DNA of 64,000 nt. Origin: G965276675 sp965276675 (lineage in GTDB: Bacteria; Acidobacteriota; Terriglobia; Terriglobales; Acidobacteriaceae). The notes under the pieces are model-generated. The model did no database searches. It was not told the DNA's origin and saw only the letters and a program-made list of their open reading frames with translations. The position numbers and the translations under genes were made by a program. Positions 59,443 to 64,000 of this stretch are shown here, piece after piece. The stretch covers positions 2,232,001 through 2,296,000 of the forward strand of contig OZ255624.1 of the NCBI GenBank assembly GCA_965276675.1, read 5' to 3'. Position 1 is the stretch's first letter; each line of letters opens with the position of its first letter.

Positions 59443-60087
59443 TTGCCAGCAGAAATGCTTCGTGTCCACCCGGATGAGCCGGAGATGGATCGTGTGAACT
59501 ACATCGTCTCGTGTCTGCGCAATGGCAAGGTAGTTGGCATGCCGACAGATACCTTCTACGGCCTGGCTGTAGACCCAGTGAATCTGCGCGCCGTGGAGAG
59601 CATCTACGAGATCAAGACGCGGCTGAAGCACAAACCGCTGTCGCTGCTGATCGGCTCGGTGGCCCAGGCCTACCAGGTAGCCCGCGACCTGGGCAGCACC
59701 TTCGACCTGCTGGCGGAGCGGTTCTGGCCGGGACCCTTGACGTTGATTGTGCGCGCAGGCTCCCGGCTGCCGCTGCGTTCAACGGCGAACACCGGCAACG
59801 TAGCGCTGCGGGTGCCGGACTGTGCGATTCCGCGTGCGGTCGTCGAGGCCTTCGGGCTGCCGATCACGGCCACCAGCGCCAATCTGCAGCATGCGCCGGA
59901 GTGCACCTACGCCCAGTGCGTACGCGATCAGATAGGAGACCGCATTCCGTTGATCGTGGACGGCGGTCCTACCGCGCGCAGCTCCCATACGACGATCGTC
60001 GATCTCACCGGCGGCAACGGATCGTGGCAGATCCTGCGCGAGGGCGCCATCGCCACGCACGAGATCGCGCTCGTGCTGCAGCGCTAG
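59443..60087 (+). CDS. Sua5/YciO/YrdC-family threonylcarbamoyladenylate synthase
   Basis: About 214 residues. Core motifs are VGMPTDTFYGLAVDPVNLRA, IYEIKTRLKHKPLSLLIGSV, FWPGPLTLIVRAG, VALRVPDCAIPRAVVEAFG, PITATSANLQ and the STTI-like SSHTTIVDLT. The family makes the threonylcarbamoyl-AMP used for t6A tRNA modification. The TTG at 59443 has AGGAG 5 bases upstream, hence this start; the ATG at 59455 is the alternative. The frame is open to 58621, but that stretch is antisense to the SpoU gene. Confidence 0.9.
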   Translation: MPAEMLRVHPDEPEMDRVNYIVSCLRNGKVVGMPTDTFYGLAVDPVNLRAVESIYEIKTRLKHKPLSLLIGSVAQAYQVARDLGSTFDLLAERFWPGPLTLIVRAGSRLPLRSTANTGNVALRVPDCAIPRAVVEAFGLPITATSANLQHAPECTYAQCVRDQIGDRIPLIVDGGPTARSSHTTIVDLTGGNGSWQILREGAIATHEIALVLQR

Positions 60088-60097
60088 CGCAAGCATC

Positions 60098-60778
60098 ATG
60101 ATCGTTCCGGAGTCGGGCATGCGCCAGGAGATCGCAGCGGAAGCGCGGGAGCAGCGGCTCGCACGACAGCGGTCCGCGCAGGGTGGCCGCGGGCTGTCCA
60201 TCCTCCGGTCGCTGCTGCTGCTCTTGCTGATCGTCGCGGCGGCCTGGTTCTTGTGGGTGTATGGAGAGATCCAGCACTATGCGCATACCGATGAGGCGCA
60301 CGCGGCGGATGCGATCGCCGTCTTTGGCGCAGCCGAGTATGACGGCCGTCCCTCCCCCGTGCTGCAGGCCAGGCTTGAACACGCACTCTCGCTCTATGGC
60401 CGAGGTCTGGCGCCGTTTGTCATCACGCTTGGTGGCGGCAGCGGCGGCGAGCAGCACTCAGAGGGCGGAGTAGGGCACGATTTCCTGCAGGCGCACGGCG
60501 TACCGGAGAGCCAGATCATCGCCGAAACGCAAAGCGGCACAACGGAGGCGTCGGCCCGGCGGCTAGCTGCCATTGCACGCGAAAACCACCTCGCGAGCAT
60601 CCTGGCTGTCTCCGACGGAACGCATCTCTTTCGCATTCACGCGCTGCTCCAAAGCTACGGTCTGCTGGTCTACACCTCCCCGCGCCCGATCGGCAGACCG
60701 ATTAGCCTGGGCGACAGGGTAGAGCGGACCCTGCACGAGATGCTGAGCTACACCGGATGGCGGCTGCACATCCACTGA
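60098..60778 (+). CDS. YdcF/SanA-like DUF218 membrane protein
   Basis: 226 residues. An N-terminal membrane helix (about residues 35-55, LSILRSLLLLLLIVAAAWFL) and the DUF218 domain: AIAVFGAAEYDGRPSPVLQA, the conserved ALSLYGRGLAPFVITLGGGS and SGTTEASARRL, LAVSDGTHLFRIHALL. Members take part in cell-envelope or vancomycin-sensitivity phenotypes in enterobacteria; the role here is unknown. Starts 10 bases after the YrdC gene. Confidence 0.85.
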   Translation: MIVPESGMRQEIAAEAREQRLARQRSAQGGRGLSILRSLLLLLLIVAAAWFLWVYGEIQHYAHTDEAHAADAIAVFGAAEYDGRPSPVLQARLEHALSLYGRGLAPFVITLGGGSGGEQHSEGGVGHDFLQAHGVPESQIIAETQSGTTEASARRLAAIARENHLASILAVSDGTHLFRIHALLQSYGLLVYTSPRPIGRPISLGDRVERTLHEMLSYTGWRLHIH

Positions 60779-60817
60779 CGCTACTTAATCAACGCACAGC
60801 ACCGGGACGGAGAGAGC

Positions 60818-61282
60818 ATGGAGATAGGCGTGCATCGGGCGACACGCGAGGAAGCGGAAGCGGCGTTCGCGATCGTGGATGAGTACAACCGGGCCGTCGG
60901 CGTTCAGGTTACGGACACACCACAGTCTTTCCTGGAGAGCTACTTCGGAGCGAAAGCTGGCATCTGGCTTGCGTCCGTTAGTTACGGACCGGCGCTGGGT
61001 TGCATTGCTCTGCGGGCTCTCCCCGGCCACGAGCGCGCCGGGGAGGTGAAGCGGCTCTACGTGCAGCCGGAATTTCGCGGACAGGGCGTGGCCGATCGGC
61101 TGCTGGATGCACTGGAGGCTTTCGCCATGGCGTGCGACTATCGCACTCTGTACCTCGACTCCAAGGACGATCTCATCGCGGCGCTGCGCTTCTACGCACG
61201 GCGGGGATACCAACCCTGTCAGCGGTATAACGACAATCCGCAAGCGACGGTCTTTCTCCGCAAGCAGATCGCGCCACTGTAA
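60818..61282 (+). CDS. GNAT-family N-acetyltransferase
   Basis: 154 residues with acetyl-CoA loop motif LYVQPEFRGQGVADRLLDAL and the family C-terminal pattern ALRFYARRGYQPCQRYNDNP. GNATs acetylate amines of metabolites or proteins; the substrate is not identifiable. Separate 39-base gap from the YdcF gene. Confidence 0.88.
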   Translation: MEIGVHRATREEAEAAFAIVDEYNRAVGVQVTDTPQSFLESYFGAKAGIWLASVSYGPALGCIALRALPGHERAGEVKRLYVQPEFRGQGVADRLLDALEAFAMACDYRTLYLDSKDDLIAALRFYARRGYQPCQRYNDNPQATVFLRKQIAPL

Positions 61283-61349
61283 CGCAGAGATTTATGAATC
61301 CGGCCATGCTGCCAGGAACTCTTATCTAACGTAGTTCCAGGAGCGAGAT

Positions 61350-62096
61350 ATGAGCACGCAGACTACGGTTGCATTCATCACCGGCGGCAACAAGGGCATT
61401 GGCTTCGAAACAGCGCGCCAGCTTGGCCGTCGAGGCATCAAGATCGTGATCGGCTCGCGCGATCTAGCCAAGGGCGAAGCGGTAGCCCGCGCGTTGGCCG
61501 ATGAGGGCATCGATGCCAAGGCGATTCGTTTTGACATTACGCAGCCTAGCGATTATGCGGAGGCTGTCGCGTATCTCGAAAAAGGCTATGGCAAGCTGGA
61601 CATCTTGGTGAACAACGCCGGTCTGCTGAAAGAGGGAGAGGGTGGCGCCCAGGGGAACACCACCATTACCATTAGTCCGGAGAGCCTGCGCGAAACCTTT
61701 GATACGAACTTCTTTGGCGCGGTTGCGCTGACCCAGGCGCTACTGCCGCTCATCGTGAAAGCGCCCGCTGGCCGGATCGTAAATCTCTCCAGCATCCTGG
61801 GCTCACTGACGCTCCATGCGGACCCCAAATCGCCGATCTATTCCGCCAAAAACTTCGCCTACGATGCCTCCAAGACGGCCCTGAATGCATTCACTATCCA
61901 TCTGGCGCATGCCCTGCGCGACACAAAGGTAAAGGTCAACTCCGCGCATCCTGGCTGGGTGAAGACAGAGATGGGCGGTGGGCAGGCGCCGATGGAGATT
62001 CCTGATGGCGCAAAGACGAGCGTCGAGCTGGCAACGCTTGGCGAAGATGGACCGACCGGCGGCTTCTTTCACCTGGGGGAATCGCTGCCCTGGTGA
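61350..62096 (+). CDS. Short-chain dehydrogenase/reductase
   Basis: 248 residues, classical SDR: TGGNKGIGFETARQL (TGxxxGxG), NNAG in ILVNNAGLLKEG, catalytic Ser in RIVNLSSILGSL, and YDASK (Tyr-x-x-x-Lys). The FAYDASKTALNAF block and YSAKNF spacing, with the PGWVKTEMGG after the catalytic site, match carbonyl-reductase-like SDRs. The substrate is unknown. Confidence 0.92.
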   Translation: MSTQTTVAFITGGNKGIGFETARQLGRRGIKIVIGSRDLAKGEAVARALADEGIDAKAIRFDITQPSDYAEAVAYLEKGYGKLDILVNNAGLLKEGEGGAQGNTTITISPESLRETFDTNFFGAVALTQALLPLIVKAPAGRIVNLSSILGSLTLHADPKSPIYSAKNFAYDASKTALNAFTIHLAHALRDTKVKVNSAHPGWVKTEMGGGQAPMEIPDGAKTSVELATLGEDGPTGGFFHLGESLPW

Positions 62097-62159
62097 GGCG
62101 TTTCGTCCGACATCCAAACGCGGGCCATTCGGATTCTGCGCCGCCGCTGATTTACAATC

Positions 62160-63698
62160 ATGCCTACACACAACGAACTTTTGTTGCAGATGAGGTATGT
62201 GCGAGTGCTGAGTAAGGCTGGGGCCAAGACCCCGTGGCTTGCAGCCGTGAGCCTGTTGTGGCTGCTTTCCGGTTGTGGCGATCAATATCGTCCTGTAGTG
62301 ACCCCGATCAATCCGCCCGGTCCGGCGCCGCAGCCGCAGACAGAGTTCATTGCCATTTCAAGCCCCGGGCCGTCCGCGCCAGGTGTGGTGACGGTGATCG
62401 ATGCGGCCGGCGACACAGTCACGGCTCAGGCCACGACCGGGCTCGGTCCATTCTCGTTCGCGCTGAGCAGCGTGGGGGGTGAAGGCTTCAACCTGAATAG
62501 CAACAATAACGGCGCGGTCACGCTCAATTCGTATTTGTTGACTGGCCTGCAGACCAAGAATGTGTTGACGTCGACGCTAGCTCCCGGTGCGAACCCAGCC
62601 AATATCCTGAACACGACCAACACGGTCTACCTGATCGAGCCCTACATCGACCTGCAGACCGGGAACTCAACCGGGCAAACGGCTGTGGCAACGCTTTCCG
62701 CAACCACGAATCCACCGGCTCTGCAGCAGGAGATTCCTGTGGCTCCCAACCCCGTGAACTTCGCTGGCAATGCAAATGCCGCCCGTATCTATGCCTTTAG
62801 CCAGAGCAACACTGGCGGCCCCTCGATTCCATACGACGCGTGCAACACGCCTACAGACGTGACGCAAGTTGGCGAAGCCGCCGCTATCGATACGGCAACC
62901 AATGCTGTTTCGCAACGGCTTAAGTTAGGCGTGTGTCCGGTGTACGGCGTGATGTCGGCTGACAACAACCGCGTCTTCATCCTGAACCGGGGCAGCAGTA
63001 CAGTTACGGTGATCAACTCGCAGCTGAACCAGTTGGACATAACTCCGCAAGGGGTGGATCACTCGGCACTGCCGGTCGGTGTCGCTCCTGGCAAGAATGC
63101 AGGTCCGGTGCACGCGGATCTCTACACGCCAGGGCAGCTGCTGGTGACTGCGAACTATGACGATAACTCGATCTCGATCATCAACGTTGGGCTCGATGTC
63201 TACGGCAACGATGCGGCTAATTTTGGACAGACCCGCACGGTAAAAGTGGGCCGCGGTCCGGTTGCAGTCACGATTCTGCAGGATGGTTCGAAGGCCTATG
63301 TTGCCAACCAGATCGACGGCACGGTGTCCGTGGTGGACCTGCATAGTTACACTATGACCAAAACGATTCAGGTTTTTCAGAACTCGCAGACGGGCTCGGG
63401 CGCTACGGCGCATCCCAAAGCGATTGCATCGGTATCGAGCACGCCAACGGGCAAGGTCTACGTGGTCTCGAGCGATAGCTCTTACATCACGGCCATTCGC
63501 ACGGATACGGATACTGTGTCGGCATCCATTCTGCTCCAGGGTTTTGGCGTGGACGTGCGTGCTTCCGCTCAGACCGCCGGGGGTCCGAGCAACGCCAATC
63601 CCTCACCAAACTCCATTGTGATCAGCCGCATTGGCGGGTTGGGAACGCCTTGCGGCGTCAACGATCAGTCGCCCTTCTGCGTCACCTTGCCGCGGTGA
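62160..63698 (+). CDS. YncE-like beta-propeller lipoprotein
   Basis: 512 residues. A signal peptide with lipobox LLSGC (about residue 38) is followed by a seven-blade YVTN-type beta-propeller: SVVDLHSYTMTKTIQVF, AVTILQDGSKAYVANQIDGT, VFILNRGSSTVTVINSQLNQ and VSSDSSYITAIRTDTDTVSA are typical blades. Probably outer-membrane anchored and binding an unknown ligand. The Pro-rich stretch after the Cys is a linker. Confidence 0.88.
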   Translation: MPTHNELLLQMRYVRVLSKAGAKTPWLAAVSLLWLLSGCGDQYRPVVTPINPPGPAPQPQTEFIAISSPGPSAPGVVTVIDAAGDTVTAQATTGLGPFSFALSSVGGEGFNLNSNNNGAVTLNSYLLTGLQTKNVLTSTLAPGANPANILNTTNTVYLIEPYIDLQTGNSTGQTAVATLSATTNPPALQQEIPVAPNPVNFAGNANAARIYAFSQSNTGGPSIPYDACNTPTDVTQVGEAAAIDTATNAVSQRLKLGVCPVYGVMSADNNRVFILNRGSSTVTVINSQLNQLDITPQGVDHSALPVGVAPGKNAGPVHADLYTPGQLLVTANYDDNSISIINVGLDVYGNDAANFGQTRTVKVGRGPVAVTILQDGSKAYVANQIDGTVSVVDLHSYTMTKTIQVFQNSQTGSGATAHPKAIASVSSTPTGKVYVVSSDSSYITAIRTDTDTVSASILLQGFGVDVRASAQTAGGPSNANPSPNSIVISRIGGLGTPCGVNDQSPFCVTLPR

Positions 63699-63736
63699 CC
63701 AGATGGCCAGAGGCAGCTAAGGATAAGTATTGGCAT

Positions 63737-63766
63737 AACAGGCTCCTGATTTCTCAGGAGCTTGTT
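63737..63766. terminator. Bidirectional terminator hairpin overlapping a stop codon
   Basis: AACAGGCTCCTGA pairs with TCAGGAGCTTGTT (13 bp, one G-U) around a four-base TTTC loop. The stem contains the stop codon (63754-63756) and last codons of the minus-strand S9 gene. Confidence 0.8.
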
Positions 63767-64000
63767 TGTATGTGTGGTGCTGACATCGCGGGAGTGACAC
63801 CCGTCTCCACGCCGAGAGTGCGCAGCAGAAATGCATAGTCGAAGGCGATCTCCCGTAGGTAGTCATAACGGCCAGAGGCGCCACCGTGACCAGCGGCCAT
63901 GTTGGTGTAAAGGAGCAGGGGCGCGTTGTCAGCCTTGAGAGTACGCAGCTTGGCAACGTACTTCGCCGGTTCCCAATACATCACCTGACTGTCATTCAGC
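63754..64000 (-). CDS. S9 prolyl oligopeptidase-like peptidase (partial, C-terminal end)
   Basis: The C-terminal 82 residues: SQVMYWEPAKYVAKLRTL, LLLYTNMAAGHGGASGRYDY (catalytic His in GHGG) and FDYAFLLRTLGV. This pattern is of oligopeptidase B-like serine peptidases, which cut after basic residues in peptides. The upstream part lies beyond the right edge. The stop codon lies inside a terminator hairpin. Confidence 0.85.
   Translation of the reverse strand, partial: LNDSQVMYWEPAKYVAKLRTLKADNAPLLLYTNMAAGHGGASGRYDYLREIAFDYAFLLRTLGVETGVTPAMSAPHIQTSS

Noticed and set aside
1..64000. CRISPR arrays
   Set aside because: No regularly spaced repeat series was seen.

Overview
The window is a high-GC chromosomal segment from a member of the Acidobacteriota, most likely class Terriglobia (Acidobacteriia). 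The assignment rests on gene content. There is a sedolisin-type (S53) secreted protein with Ig-like repeats, abundant YncE, TPR and DUF4019-type secreted proteins, a bactofilin, a lipase-maturation-factor-like protein, and the dispersed repeat that translates as CHPERSRG. No rRNA is present. Most genes are ordinary chromosomal genes. The mobile or rearranged parts are 7.7-13.2 kb and 43.9-46.2 kb.

Layout. 1-3.3 kb (minus) is a tripartite-efflux cluster: a membrane fusion protein, a TPR protein and a TolC-like protein cut by the left edge. 3.4-6.3 kb (plus) holds queF, an MFS transporter and a membrane glycosyltransferase. ispG follows on the minus strand. 7.7-13.2 kb contains a zeta-toxin-like gene remnant, tRNA-Arg(CCU), a TonB-dependent receptor, a lipase maturation factor homologue and the tail of recQ. 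An exact 279-bp copy of the receptor gene's 3' end closes this block. 13.9-17.9 kb is a 1338-residue S53 protein behind a 717-bp region without genes. 18-24.8 kb carries sugar metabolism genes (a sugar isomerase-like protein, a Gfo/Idh oxidoreductase, glgX) and a two-component pair. 24.9-28 kb is an ABC importer with two fused permease domains. 28.3-32.4 kb includes the dnaX-ybaB-recR cluster and a SET-domain protein. 32.6-41.3 kb has a TPR protein, a DinB-like protein, prepilin peptidase, mazG with a GNAT and an enolase-superfamily gene, a bactofilin and a methyltransferase. 41.3-43.8 kb holds a radical SAM protein and a cytochrome P450.

43887-46152 is an intact IS1595-type transposon. Its 21-bp terminal inverted repeats are perfect and it is flanked by a perfect 8-bp target duplication. 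Besides the transposase it carries a compact opposing operon of three passenger genes of unknown function. Each terminal repeat supplies an inward-facing -35 element, one for the transposase and one for the passenger operon.

46.2-64 kb is housekeeping and accessory: an MBL-fold hydrolase, an AT-hook protein, a large APC permease with a USP-like tail, lnt, prfB with an intact programmed +1 frameshift site, a CoA-binding protein, dsbD with two DUF4019 proteins, rarA with a SpoU methyltransferase, a Sua5/YrdC protein, a YdcF-like protein, a GNAT, an SDR, a YncE-like lipoprotein and a partial S9 oligopeptidase.

The strongest candidates for something undescribed are the passenger operon of the IS1595-type element and the 2.6-kb segment bounded by exact direct repeats. 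The GNAT plus enolase-superfamily pair and the S53 protein that appears to lack its catalytic Glu/Asp pair are also worth checking. All function calls are from motif recognition in the translated sequence; no database search was run.
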